The notes: generated from the sequence alone by a model not told the origin. Counted from the stretch's first letter, positions 9,106 through 18,294 are shown. The stretch is 64,000 bases of DNA from Cyanobacteria bacterium SZAS-4 (GCA_018266255.1 JAFEAT010000007.1:310001-374000); one strand, 5' to 3'. Program-made: numbers and translations.

Positions 9106-9654
9106 TTACAGTTGCACCACGTCCAGCGACTGAACAGAAACGTTTACGTTCAATCTCTTCGAAGCTTGCTCCAAAGTTGCTCGGAGCTTAGCATCAGAAA
9201 CCTTCTCAGGCAGCGTAACTTCCAAAACCATCAAGAAAACCGTTGCCCCATCTCGTTCACCAGTATGCTTGGTCTCGACATCAGTGACATTTGCGCCTAA
9301 ATCTGCAAGCACTCTGGTGATACCAGACACGATGCCAGGCTTATCCGCACCATAGACTGAAATTATGTATGGGTCGCCAACATCCTCAATTTCTTCAGCC
9401 TCGCCCTCGGCCAGTTCGCGTACATGAATCGACAATCCAAGCTTGGTTTCAACCTCTGATATTCGCTTCTTCAGTTGTTCCAAACTCTGACCGTCTGGTT
9501 GGCGGATCATCAGAATAATGGCAAACTCTCCTCGAAGTAGAGTCATACTTGAATCTAAAAGATTGCAACCCATCTCAAAGAGTATTTCTGCGAGTTCGGC
9601 AACGATGCCGACTCGATCGTGACCGACCCCAGTAAGTACAACATTCTTAGACAC
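9106..9654 (-). CDS. Tandem ACT-domain protein, GcvR-like
   Basis: 182 residues made of two ACT domains: residues 1-75 (VVLTGVGHDRVGIVAELAEILFE...) and about 93-175 (IISVYGADKPGIVSGITRVLADLG...). This is the layout of GcvR and similar amino-acid-binding regulators that lack a DNA-binding domain. The GTG start is preceded by AGGAG at 7 bases. It abuts def with zero spacing, which suggests one transcript; why a small-molecule sensor is paired with deformylase is not clear from sequence. Ligand unknown, probably glycine, serine or another amino acid. Confidence 0.8.
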   Translation of the reverse strand: MSKNVVLTGVGHDRVGIVAELAEILFEMGCNLLDSSMTLLRGEFAIILMIRQPDGQSLEQLKKRISEVETKLGLSIHVRELAEGEAEEIEDVGDPYIISVYGADKPGIVSGITRVLADLGANVTDVETKHTGERDGATVFLMVLEVTLPEKVSDAKLRATLEQASKRLNVNVSVQSLDVVQL

Positions 9655-9775
9655 GTTGTCGCTCCTAGAAGAACAAGCTGCAATTATACATGCGTGACCA
9701 TTGCGCGACAGGGAAACCGAGCACGACCGTTAAATTACGCCACAGCAACGCACCATTGTATCCCAAAATTCACAT

Positions 9776-10717
9776 TCAGTTTGTGCGACTACGGATCAGG
9801 AAAACGCGCTGTTCAAGCGCAACCGCTTCGATTTCCCGATTGGTTTTGTGCAGCAGGTCAGCATAATTTTCCAAACAAGCCGCAACATTGGAATGGTCGG
9901 GACCGAGAGTATTCTCCCAAATCTCAATAGCTCGAGCATAAAGTGACTCAGCTCGCGTGTAATTTCCATTTTGATGATAGAGCCAACCAAGGTTATTCAA
10001 GCTTTCAGCCACTTTCGGATGCTGGCTGCTGTGCTGCTTTTCGCGGATATTGAGAGAGCGCAAATGCAGTGGCTCGGCTTTATCGAACTGATCCCTATCT
10101 GTGAACAGAGATGCCAAATCAGTCAAAGTATTGGCAATAGCCGGATGATCTAAACCAAGAACTTTTTCTTGAATTTCCAAGACCTTACGCAGCACAGGCT
10201 CTGCATCACTGTTACGGCCCTGCTCAAAGTAAAGTTTGCCCAAATTATTCAAAACTTGGGCGACTTCCAAATGATTCTGTCCGAGTTGACGCTCTCTGAT
10301 TTGCAGTGACCGTTTGTAGAGCGGCTCCGCTTGCGAAAATTTACTCATCATCCGATAGAGGTCAGCAAGGTTTAGCATGCCTGCGGCGGTGCTGAGATGC
10401 TCTACGCCAAGCTTGCGTTCTTGAATTGGCAAAGCCCGGCTGAAGAGCGGCTCCGCTTCAACATATCGACCTTCAGCGAGATAAACCAATGCCAGGTTGT
10501 TTAGCGATTCGCCGACATCTTCGTGGTCCACAGCCAAAGCACGTTCTCGAATATCGAGGGCGCGCTTCAAAATGCCCTCTGCTTCCTCAAATCTGCTTTC
10601 GTGATAAAGACTGAGACCCACCGCCGTCAAATAATCAGCAAATTGCGGATGGTCACTCCCCAACAGAGTTTCTTTCTCAGGCAACAGTTCCATTAGCGTG
10701 TCGATTTTGTTGCCCAT
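9776..10717 (-). CDS. Kinesin-light-chain type TPR protein
   Basis: 313 residues composed of about seven 42-residue TPR units of the TPR_12 type, each with the pattern LNNLA.LY...GRY.EAEPL..RAL.I.E..LG..HP. No signal peptide or membrane segment is visible, so a cytosolic scaffold is likely. Start ATG at 10717 with AAGGAC just upstream. It is alone in its direction, with 122 bases before the ACT gene and a GATATC palindrome behind ppdK upstream. Proteins of this type are common in Obscuribacter-like and cyanobacterial genomes; partners unknown. Confidence 0.85.
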   Translation of the reverse strand: MGNKIDTLMELLPEKETLLGSDHPQFADYLTAVGLSLYHESRFEEAEGILKRALDIRERALAVDHEDVGESLNNLALVYLAEGRYVEAEPLFSRALPIQERKLGVEHLSTAAGMLNLADLYRMMSKFSQAEPLYKRSLQIRERQLGQNHLEVAQVLNNLGKLYFEQGRNSDAEPVLRKVLEIQEKVLGLDHPAIANTLTDLASLFTDRDQFDKAEPLHLRSLNIREKQHSSQHPKVAESLNNLGWLYHQNGNYTRAESLYARAIEIWENTLGPDHSNVAACLENYADLLHKTNREIEAVALEQRVFLIRSRTN

Positions 10718-10855
10718 AAAGGTCCTTGCGGTTTACGTAACTATGATATCAAAGCAGCCAACCAAGCGGGCTGGGGAACTCTACAGTACCGAAAAGTGCT
10801 TTTAATGTCCCTAAAGCCGCTCCCATAAGGGGCGTGCGGCTATCGCCTTCGGAAA

Positions 10856-10873
10856 TTAGCCGATATCGGTTTA
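10856..10873. repeat. GATATC palindrome, copy 3 (longest arms)
   Basis: Reads TTAGCCGATATCGGTTTA, 17 bases past the ppdK stop codon. Here the symmetry continues beyond the 18-bp core: the flanks are CGGAAA on the left and ATTTCGG on the right, so the inverted repeat covers about 10848-10880. Confidence 0.85.
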
Positions 10874-10889
10874 ATTTCGGGAATGGATG

Positions 10890-13667
10890 CTATTTATCCC
10901 TTTCAACAGTCTGAATAGCAGCCTGGGCTGCGGCTAAACGAGCAACCGGCACTCTGAACGGCGAGCAACTTACGTACGCAAGCCCGATTTGATGGGCAAA
11001 AGCGATAGACGAAGGTTCTCCGCCATGTTCACCACAAATCCCCAACTTTAGGTCTGGCCGGGTTTGCAAACCATATTCGACAGCGATTTTCATCAGTTTG
11101 CCAACGCCATTGCGATCCAACACTTCAAATGGATTGGTATCGAGAATTTTGCTCTTGTTGCCGTTGACGTCAATTCCTTCGAGATAACGATTGAGGAATT
11201 TGCCTTCCGCATCGTCTCGACTGTAACCGAAAGTCATCTGGGTCAGGTCGTTGGTTCCAAAGCTAAAGAATTCGGCGTGTTCTGCGATTTCATCAGCAGT
11301 GACGCAAGCACGAGGGATTTCAATCATTGTGCCGAACTTATAGTCGACAGTTGTTTTCTCGCGCTCCATCACTTCTTTCGCTGCTGATTCCAACACAGTG
11401 CGTGCGGTCTTCAACTCATTCACGTGACCAATCAATGGGATCATGATCTCGGGAAGAACTTCCAGTCCCTCCTTCTTCACGGCAATAGCCGCTTCGATAA
11501 TTGCTTGCACTTGCATTTTATTGATTTCAGGATAGACAAGACCCAAGCGGCATCCACGCAAGCCCATCATCGGATTGGATTCGTGCAACTCATGTACTTT
11601 TTGGAGCAGCACTTCCTTTTCGCGCAACTGAGGACCTTTTGTCCCTTTGGCTCTAAGCGTTGCCACTTCTTCAATGAGAGCTTCCATCTTTGGCAGGAAC
11701 TCGTGTAATGGAGGATCCAGCAAGCGGATGGTGACTGGCAGACCTTTCATCTCGCGGAAGATGCCTTTGAAGTCTTCGCGTTGCATCGGCAAAAGTTTTG
11801 CCAATGCGGCTTTGCGCTCATCCAGATTTGTCGCCATGATCATTTCTTGCACGGCTGGAAGTCTGTCTTGACTCATGAACATATGCTCGGTTCTGCACAA
11901 GCCAATACCTTCGGCGCCGAACTCGCGAGCGATGTGCGCATCTTCAGGAGTATCGGCATTAGCACGCACCTTAAGAGTTCGCACCTGATCTGCCCAGCTC
12001 AACAGAGTTTTGAACTCCTGAGAAAATTCAGGTTCATGTCTTGCAATTGCACCGCTGAATATTTCCCCGGTCGAACCGTCAATCGAAATGATGTCGCCCT
12101 TTTTAAATGTCTTGCCTGACACCGTCAGCTCTTGCTTCTGCATGTCGATTTTTACAGCTTCGCAACCAGCGACACAAGGTTTACCCATGCCTCTCGCCAC
12201 TACTGCTGCGTGACTTGTCATGCCACCACGAGTAGTGACAACACCCTGGGCAGGCACGATGCCATGAATATCATCGGGACAGGTTTCGATTCGAACCAGA
12301 ATTACTTTTTCATTCTTCTCAGCCAGTTTTTCTGACTCGTTAGGGTCGAAGCAGATAACACCGATTGCCGCTCCAGGTGAAGCGTTCAGACCAGTGGTGA
12401 GCAATCTTCCATCTGCCTTCGCCTTGGCTTTATCTGTTGGCACGAAACTTGGTAGGAGCAATTGATTGAGCTGCATCGGCTCTACTCGAGAGAGAGCTTC
12501 ATTGACATCGATGATTTTCTCATTGTTCATGTCGACAGCGAGTTTCACAGCAGCGGCGGCGGTGCGCTTACCGGTGCGAGTCTGCAAGATGAAGAGGCGC
12601 TCGTGCTCTACTGTAAACTCGATATCCTGCATATCTTTGTAATGCTTTTCGAGTTTGCCGACCATGGCCAGCAACTCCTCGTAAACCTTCGGCATTTCTT
12701 TTGCCATCTCGGCGATCTTCTTCGGAGTGCGAGTGCCGGCGACTACATCTTCACCCTGCGCGTTGACGAGATATTCTCCATAGAGAAGTTTTTCGCCAGT
12801 GCTCGGATTGCGAGTGAAGCAAACACCGGTTCCAGACTGATCGTCAAGATTGCCGAACACCATAGCCTGGATGGTTACAGCGGTGCCGAGATTGTGATCT
12901 ATTTTATTCAAATTGCGATAGTAGATGGCGCGATTGTTGTTCCAGCTTTTGAAAACTGCTTCAATCGCACCGCTCAGTTGCTCTTTGGTGTCTTGCGGGA
13001 ACGGCTTGCCATTCTGTTTGAGGACCAACTCTTTGTATTCTTTGACCAATTCCTTCAAATGCTCGGCGGTCAAATCCGGATCGTTCTTGATACCAAGGTG
13101 TTCCTTTTTGTCCTCAAGAATGTCTTCGAACTTGTCTTTGTGAATGTCGAGCACGACATTGCAATACATTTGGATGAAACGACGATAGCTGTCCCAGGCA
13201 AAACGTGGATTATTAGTCAGCTTTGCTAGCGACTCGACTGTCTTGTCGTTCAATCCAAGATTCAAAATCGTATCCATCATGCCCGGCATGGAGAACTTGG
13301 CACCAGACCGTACAGACAGAAGCAACGGCTTTTCCAGATCGCCAAGTTTTCGATCGAGCGACTTTTCTACCTGCTTCAATTCTTCGAGAACTTCGTCGAA
13401 GAGGCCCGCAGGCACCTTCTGCTCATGCTCGTGATACTCACGACACACTGACGTTGCAATGGTCAACCCTGGTGGCACATTCACACCACTGGCAGTCATC
13501 TCGGCAAGACCGGCACCTTTACCACCGAGATACTCTTTCATCGCAGAACGAGTCGCTTCAGACAATTCTTTCGAATCTCCCTGAAACGATTTGTAAGCGT
13601 CTGCGAATAAAAGCACTCTTTTCAGGTCGGTGCTCTTTTTTACTGTGGTTGATCCGGTGGTGCTCAT
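10890..13667 (-). CDS. ppdK: Pyruvate, phosphate dikinase
   Basis: Interconverts pyruvate, ATP and phosphate with PEP, AMP and pyrophosphate. The 925-residue protein has the N-terminal nucleotide-binding part (KFSMPGMMDTILNLGLN), the central phosphohistidine domain with GGMTSHAAVVARGMGKPCV (catalytic His near residue 475), and the C-terminal PEP/pyruvate barrel ending with LGICGEHGGEP, where the Cys is the expected proton donor. Length fits the family. The ATG has GGAGAAA upstream. The next gene upstream on the same strand encodes the PPDK regulatory kinase/phosphorylase, so enzyme and regulator are probably cotranscribed. In this context PPDK can serve gluconeogenesis or PPi-saving glycolysis. 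Confidence 0.97.
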   Translation of the reverse strand: MSTTGSTTVKKSTDLKRVLLFADAYKSFQGDSKELSEATRSAMKEYLGGKGAGLAEMTASGVNVPPGLTIATSVCREYHEHEQKVPAGLFDEVLEELKQVEKSLDRKLGDLEKPLLLSVRSGAKFSMPGMMDTILNLGLNDKTVESLAKLTNNPRFAWDSYRRFIQMYCNVVLDIHKDKFEDILEDKKEHLGIKNDPDLTAEHLKELVKEYKELVLKQNGKPFPQDTKEQLSGAIEAVFKSWNNNRAIYYRNLNKIDHNLGTAVTIQAMVFGNLDDQSGTGVCFTRNPSTGEKLLYGEYLVNAQGEDVVAGTRTPKKIAEMAKEMPKVYEELLAMVGKLEKHYKDMQDIEFTVEHERLFILQTRTGKRTAAAAVKLAVDMNNEKIIDVNEALSRVEPMQLNQLLLPSFVPTDKAKAKADGRLLTTGLNASPGAAIGVICFDPNESEKLAEKNEKVILVRIETCPDDIHGIVPAQGVVTTRGGMTSHAAVVARGMGKPCVAGCEAVKIDMQKQELTVSGKTFKKGDIISIDGSTGEIFSGAIARHEPEFSQEFKTLLSWADQVRTLKVRANADTPEDAHIAREFGAEGIGLCRTEHMFMSQDRLPAVQEMIMATNLDERKAALAKLLPMQREDFKGIFREMKGLPVTIRLLDPPLHEFLPKMEALIEEVATLRAKGTKGPQLREKEVLLQKVHELHESNPMMGLRGCRLGLVYPEINKMQVQAIIEAAIAVKKEGLEVLPEIMIPLIGHVNELKTARTVLESAAKEVMEREKTTVDYKFGTMIEIPRACVTADEIAEHAEFFSFGTNDLTQMTFGYSRDDAEGKFLNRYLEGIDVNGNKSKILDTNPFEVLDRNGVGKLMKIAVEYGLQTRPDLKLGICGEHGGEPSSIAFAHQIGLAYVSCSPFRVPVARLAAAQAAIQTVERDK

Positions 13668-13712
13668 GCTCGCTTTCTCCAGTTTGCTGTGAGTGTGCTG
13701 TTTGCTTCCGAT

Positions 13713-14597
13713 TTATTGACGCAGGTGCAGGTAAATTTCGCTCGATGTTTCTTCAATTGCTTTGGCCGAGACATCTATCACGTGACATTTCAATTCACGA
13801 AATAGTTTTTTCGCTTGCCTCACTTCCTGACGGATACGGTCAGGATCCGCATAATCTGTGCTTGAGGGCATACCAAGAATATTCGCTCTGGTGGTGCGGA
13901 TGTCTTGAAGCAAGAATGGGTCGATGTGCAGACCGACAATCTTGCGAGGATTAATTTGAAACAGAGCCAGAGGTGGTTCTACTCCAGAGACGATCGGCAC
14001 ATTGGCAGCCTTCAATCCATAGTGATGCGCCAGATACATACAGTTCGGAGTCTTACTTGTACGCGAAACTCCGGTCAGCACCACATCTGCCTGAGTGATA
14101 CCATCAGGATTTTTGCCATCGTCGAATCTGATGGCAAAATCGACAGCTTCGATGCGGCGGAAATAAGTTTCATCCAGCAAGTGCAATCGACCGGGCTGAG
14201 ACATAGGAGCGGTGCCGGTTAACGACGAGATTCTCGTAATCAGCGGACCGAGCAAATCGACCGTTGGAATGTTGAACTTACGTGCTTCATTTTCCAGGGT
14301 TTCTCTATATTCGGGCAGCACGAGCGTGTATGCGATGACCGCGTTGCCGTGCGAAACTTCGCGCACCAATCCAGCCAGCTGTTGACAGCTGCGCACCTGA
14401 GGCAGTCTGTAAATGGATGCGCGTCCCGGCTGGAACTGTACCAACGCGGCGCGAGCAACAGCCTCTGCGGTTTCGCCGCTCGAGTCGGAAATCGTGAAAA
14501 CAATGAGCTCGCGTGTTTCAGTCGGAAACGGCGGCTCAATTTCCAAAGCAGGATTTTCGTGCTTTTCCACCACACCACCCGCATAGGCGCAATGCAC
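13713..14597 (-). CDS. PPDK regulatory protein (bifunctional kinase/pyrophosphorylase, DUF299)
   Basis: 294 residues of the PDRP/PSRP family, which phosphorylates a Thr next to the catalytic His of PPDK using ADP and removes it again with phosphate. Visible signatures are ISDSSGETAEAVARA near residue 35 and the P-loop-like GVSRTSKTP near 175, followed by a C-terminal segment typical of the family. It lies 45 bases upstream of ppdK on the same strand, which supports PPDK rather than PEP synthase as the target. The GTG at 14597 has only a weak ribosome binding site; a GTG about nine codons further in is possible. Confidence 0.93.
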   Translation of the reverse strand: MHCAYAGGVVEKHENPALEIEPPFPTETRELIVFTISDSSGETAEAVARAALVQFQPGRASIYRLPQVRSCQQLAGLVREVSHGNAVIAYTLVLPEYRETLENEARKFNIPTVDLLGPLITRISSLTGTAPMSQPGRLHLLDETYFRRIEAVDFAIRFDDGKNPDGITQADVVLTGVSRTSKTPNCMYLAHHYGLKAANVPIVSGVEPPLALFQINPRKIVGLHIDPFLLQDIRTTRANILGMPSSTDYADPDRIRQEVRQAKKLFRELKCHVIDVSAKAIEETSSEIYLHLRQ

Positions 14598-14689
14598 TCA
14601 CTGCGCATCAGTATTGGGCTCAATGTTCACACGTGTCGGCCGAAAAACCTTGAAACAACAGATAACTTTAATAAGGTGCTAAGACTTAA

Positions 14690-14749
14690 ACGGACACGGT
14701 CAGATTCAAACGGACACCGTCAGGTTTATACGGACACCGTCAGGTTTAG
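14690..14749. repeat. 20-bp tandem repeat, three copies, across a stop codon
   Basis: Units start at 14690, 14710 and 14730 with core CGGACACCGTCAGGTTT; the first unit has diverged. The last unit codes for the C-terminal LNLTVSV of the BioD-like protein, the middle one carries its stop codon (14726-14728), and the first lies outside the gene. Confidence 0.9.
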
Positions 14750-15481
14750 CGCTTTCATCACAGTCAAGAGATCCAATCCAGCGGTTGTCAACTTGACCAG
14801 ATTTCCCTGATTGCACCTGGGCACGCTGACAGACAGGCTGTACTTGATGCAGCCCAGATACGGAGCACCAGTGCGAGAGAACAGTGCCATAGCGAAATCT
14901 TCGCGTCTCATTTTGTTTTCAATTTCAGAGCCCATACCTGACGACGTCTCTACCGTGGCTAACCCGACCACATAAACACGCTGCATCGTCAAATAGTAGG
15001 CATTTAGTACCAGCTGTTCGATTGCATCAGAGGCGTGTTTAGCCACCAGGATGCATGGCATACTCGACTTAGCCAAAATGTTTGCGGTGTCCTGCCACTC
15101 CACGACTTTCGCCCCGGCCTCACTTTCATCAAAGTAAATCGGGGTCGCGGCTCCGCCTGGCAACTCGACCAGGGCGAGCGATTCTGAGTCACGATTCTGG
15201 TTGATGGCATTATGCAGAGCAGTATCGCGCATGTTGTTTGTCGAATCGACAAAGACCTGGTGATATCCAAGCGGCGTGTGCGAAACCGAGCTGATGAACG
15301 AAAGTTCTGCCTCGCTGCCTCTGTTTCGTCCCAAAACAATCGGCTTCATAGCGCGAGTTTTGAACCCTTGTTCGCGCAGAGCACCAGCCATTCCAGAAAG
15401 CAGAATTGTTTTACCGCAACCAGTTTCGGTGCCGACAATGGCTAGACAATCAGCAGGCTTTTTCTTCTTAGTCGATTGCAC
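14726..15481 (-). CDS. Dethiobiotin synthetase-like P-loop ATPase
   Basis: About 251 residues. The head VGTETGCGKT matches the BioD Walker A (GTDTGVGKT), followed by MKPIVLG, which corresponds to the substrate-binding KP motif. ALVELPGGAATPI corresponds to the BioD region VEGAGG, but the key acidic/Gly pattern is changed to ELPGG. No other biotin genes are nearby, so a true dethiobiotin synthetase is not certain; a cobyric-acid/BioD-superfamily member with another carboxylate substrate is possible. I chose the GTG at 15481, with CAGGA 8 bases upstream; an in-frame TTG at 15499 adds six residues. The C-terminus is formed by a tandem repeat. Confidence 0.65.
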   Translation of the reverse strand: MQSTKKKKPADCLAIVGTETGCGKTILLSGMAGALREQGFKTRAMKPIVLGRNRGSEAELSFISSVSHTPLGYHQVFVDSTNNMRDTALHNAINQNRDSESLALVELPGGAATPIYFDESEAGAKVVEWQDTANILAKSSMPCILVAKHASDAIEQLVLNAYYLTMQRVYVVGLATVETSSGMGSEIENKMRREDFAMALFSRTGAPYLGCIKYSLSVSVPRCNQGNLVKLTTAGLDLLTVMKALNLTVSV

Positions 15482-15560
15482 GGAATCAGTCCTGACCAAC
15501 GAGCGTCAATATTGTACAACTGCAAAGGTGATTCCGATGGATCTTGCAACCAAACTACCG

Positions 15561-16907
15561 TTATTTCCGAGCATTAATCGCGACTGGATTAATGTCATCG
15601 ATCTTACGGTGGATAACATCAACTGCTGATTTAAGTTGCACATCTTTCAGGTCTTCTGGTGCACGCTTTACGGCTGGACCTTCAGGATCAGCCCACCATG
15701 GACCTTTTCCATCTTTATAGTCTTTGTCGCTGACTTCCACTTTTACGTCAGGACCAATTCCCTTCTTGTTGATATCGGTATCGTTTGGTGTCAAATATCT
15801 GGCAATAGTTATATTCACCCCACTGCCATCATCGAGTTTGTTGATGCCCTGTACTAGCCCTTTCCCGAAGGTAGTCTGACCGACGAGAGTGGCCCGACCA
15901 TTGTCTTTCAAAGCACCACTTGTAATTTCAGAAGCGCTGGCACTGCCTTTGTTGACTAGCACCACCAGTGGTTGACGACAAATCGGTCGTCCATCAGATG
16001 GTGACGCGTTCTTGTAACCATCCCGGTCAACTGTGGAGACGATGTTTCCTGATTCCAAAAACATATTGGAGATGTCGATAGCGTTAGTGAGCAATCCGCC
16101 CGGATTATCTCTGAGATCGAGAATAATTCCTTTTGCAGATGACATTTTGCCGAGCGCATCACTCATTTCGCGATTTGCTTGCTGCGATATGAAGCTACTG
16201 AGTCGAATGTAACCCACCTGTGAATCCAGCATTTTAGCCGTTTGAACAGCTTTGATCGGAATTTCGGCACGCACGACTGTGACTTTGAGGCGTTGCTTGT
16301 TACGCATCAGCACCAGGTTTACAGGTGAATCAATTTTGCCGCGAATAGACTTTGCAGCGTCTTCGACTGAAAAACCCTTGGTCGTTTTGCCATCGATTTC
16401 AGCGATCTCGTCACCGGCTTGCAGCCCGGCGCGCGAGGCTGGAGTGTCATCTATCGGTGTGATTACGATGACTCGGTGATCTTTATCGATACCGATTTGG
16501 ATGCCGATGCCAAATAATTTGGCGTCGATTTGCGATTTTTCATCGGCAAAGGCTTCCAAATCCAAGAATCTGGTATACCGATCTCCTAAGCTGGCGAGCA
16601 TGGTTTCAATGGCTTTATGCGAGTCTTCGAGCGTCTTTAACTTGCCGTCATACCGGTGCTGCCACCTATCCCAATTTTGTTTTCCCAGGATTTCTGGCTC
16701 ATAAAAATCGTCTTTGATCAAATTGAAAACCCGGTCGTACAACCGCTCTGGATCCGCGTTTTTCGAGCTACGAATTGATTGGGCCAATCTAGTCGAATCG
16801 TGGGAGGAAGCAGATGCTACGTAATATCTGTCGCTAGATATGACACTTGAACCGGTTAAAGAAGATGCTAGGACAAAGGGAATTGTAAGTAAAAGTTTCC
16901 GGCGCAT
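15561..16907 (-). CDS. ctpA: Carboxyl-terminal processing protease (S41)
   Basis: 448 residues with an N-terminal signal sequence (MRRKLLLTIPFVLASSLTGSS), so it acts in the periplasm or on the outer face of the membrane. A PDZ domain follows (GIGIQIGIDKDHRVIVITPIDDTPASRAGLQAGDEI, about 135-170), then the S41 protease domain. Catalytic Ser is in NKGSASASEI and the paired Lys in TFGKGLVQG, about 25 residues later; both are present. Such proteases trim C-termini of exported proteins; in Cyanobacteria they mature PsbA, but no photosystem genes are seen here. SD CCAGGA lies 7 bases before the ATG. Confidence 0.93.
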   Translation of the reverse strand: MRRKLLLTIPFVLASSLTGSSVISSDRYYVASASSHDSTRLAQSIRSSKNADPERLYDRVFNLIKDDFYEPEILGKQNWDRWQHRYDGKLKTLEDSHKAIETMLASLGDRYTRFLDLEAFADEKSQIDAKLFGIGIQIGIDKDHRVIVITPIDDTPASRAGLQAGDEIAEIDGKTTKGFSVEDAAKSIRGKIDSPVNLVLMRNKQRLKVTVVRAEIPIKAVQTAKMLDSQVGYIRLSSFISQQANREMSDALGKMSSAKGIILDLRDNPGGLLTNAIDISNMFLESGNIVSTVDRDGYKNASPSDGRPICRQPLVVLVNKGSASASEITSGALKDNGRATLVGQTTFGKGLVQGINKLDDGSGVNITIARYLTPNDTDINKKGIGPDVKVEVSDKDYKDGKGPWWADPEGPAVKRAPEDLKDVQLKSAVDVIHRKIDDINPVAINARK

Positions 16908-17185
16908 ATAAGTATCCTGGAGACTGTCGGGAGCTTGTTTTTTTAAGTCTGCCTGCTATTCAATCGAGCGGCGATGCACTGTTCACGATGGTTTCGCCCT
17001 GCAAAAGGCTGTTAGATTTGGCAAATTATCTTCGGAATGGTGGCTGCAGAGGGACTTTGACATCGTCTATATACCCATTATGCGCAACTCCTAGACATTT
17101 TGCTTGATTCTGCGGGTGTTAGTATTATGCCGAGCGTCTCGAAATCGAGGCGAATTTGGAATTCAATCGAGGAGAAGACACAGTC

Positions 17186-17986
17186 GTGGAGAAGCTTTCA
17201 GCAAACATCGGCATATTCGGCGGGTCAGGTTTCTACAAACTCTTTGATGAGTTCGAGGAAAGAGTGATTGAAACGCCTTACGGTTCCCCAAGCGACAGTG
17301 TCGTAGTCGGAACAATGGCAGGCAAGAAAGTCGCCTTCATTCCTAGACATGGCGCCAAGCACACGATTGCTCCGCACAAAATCAACTATCGCGCTAATCT
17401 GTGGGCGATGAAATCGCTCGGCGTAACTCGATTGATTTCGCCTTGCGCCGCTGGCAGTCTGCAAAAACATGTCAAACCAGGCGAATTCGTTGTTTGCGAT
17501 CAGTTCGTCGACCGCACCAGCGGACGTATCGATACCTTCTACGAAGGTCCAATCGCCACGCACGTTTCGGCAGCAGAAACCTACTGCCCAGAACTGAGAC
17601 CGCTTGCGGTCAAAGCCGGCGAAGCCTGCGGGATCACCATGCATCCACAAGGAACGGTCGTTGTCATCCAGGGTCCGCGATTCTCGTCTAAAGCTGAGTC
17701 CAAATGGTTTGGCGCTCAGGGTTGGGAAGTAATCAACATGACTCAGTACCCAGAAGCTCATCTGGCACACGAACTTGAGATGTGCGTCGTCAATATTTCG
17801 CTCATCACTGATTACGATTCAGGTCTGCACGGAAACGTTGAACCGGTGTCGCACTCAGAAGTGATTAAAGTGTTCGGCGAGAATTTGGGCAAACTGCAGA
17901 ATCTATTGGTCAAGTTTGTGGGCAGCATCCCAGACAAGCGTGCCACTTGTAAGTGCGCCGAGACCCTGTTGCACTCACGCGCTTAA
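17186..17986 (+). CDS. mtnP: S-methyl-5'-thioadenosine phosphorylase
   Basis: Splits methylthioadenosine with phosphate into adenine and methylthioribose-1-phosphate, the first salvage step for the by-product of polyamine synthesis. Motifs of the MTAP/PNP family: GIFGGSGFY at the start, PRHGAKHTIAPHKINYRANLWAMKSLGV, and the base/ribose-binding stretch GPRFSSKAESKWF...NMTQYPEAHLAHE. The NMT..PEA pattern and Ser/Ala positions favour MTAP over purine nucleoside phosphorylase, without full certainty. I chose GTG 17186, behind GAGGAG; an in-frame TTG at 17156 would add ten residues. About 266 residues, normal for the family. Confidence 0.9.
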   Translation: MEKLSANIGIFGGSGFYKLFDEFEERVIETPYGSPSDSVVVGTMAGKKVAFIPRHGAKHTIAPHKINYRANLWAMKSLGVTRLISPCAAGSLQKHVKPGEFVVCDQFVDRTSGRIDTFYEGPIATHVSAAETYCPELRPLAVKAGEACGITMHPQGTVVVIQGPRFSSKAESKWFGAQGWEVINMTQYPEAHLAHELEMCVVNISLITDYDSGLHGNVEPVSHSEVIKVFGENLGKLQNLLVKFVGSIPDKRATCKCAETLLHSRA

Positions 17987-18105
17987 CCGACTGTCAAGAA
18001 GCCTTAATCAAATCCATCCTTTAACATCGCGTTTAAGGGCTAGCCTAAGCTGCTCTGATATGCTGAACCATTACTTGAGCAAAGCGATTTGAGTAGACAT
18101 CGAAG

Positions 18106-18294
18106 ATGCCGACAATTTCAATCAACCATGTCGTAGCAGTTCTTGGCGCAGTGCTTGCGCTCAGTTCTTATATGGTGCTGAAGACATATGGTGCCCCTGA
18201 CAAAATTTGTGTCGGAGCCGGCATCTTATCTGCATTGGTGGTGGCAATTTTTTGGTCATGTGTGTTGTTGGGAGCCGAAGATGAGGACGATTAA
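18106..18294 (+). CDS. Small two-helix membrane protein
   Basis: 62 residues with two hydrophobic segments (about 8-27 and 35-54) and an acidic tail GAEDEDD. The 3' end overlaps the start of the M16 peptidase gene by 14 bases, so the two are likely coupled in translation and the protein may help the peptidase at the membrane. No family recognised. Confidence 0.6.
   Translation: MPTISINHVVAVLGAVLALSSYMVLKTYGAPDKICVGAGILSALVVAIFWSCVLLGAEDEDD

Noticed and set aside
10745..10750. Intergenic GATATC upstream of the KLC-type TPR gene
   Set aside because: The flanks (AACTAT and AAAGCA) do not fit the consensus, so I left it out of the family.
12462..13229. Long open frame (255 codons) on the plus strand opposite ppdK
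   Set aside because: It lies wholly inside the well-supported ppdK gene on the other strand, has no motif and no start signal; it is a shadow.
13223..13954. 243-codon open frame opposite ppdK and its regulator
   Set aside because: Opposite two clearly identified genes, Cys/Arg/His-rich composition, no ribosome binding site.
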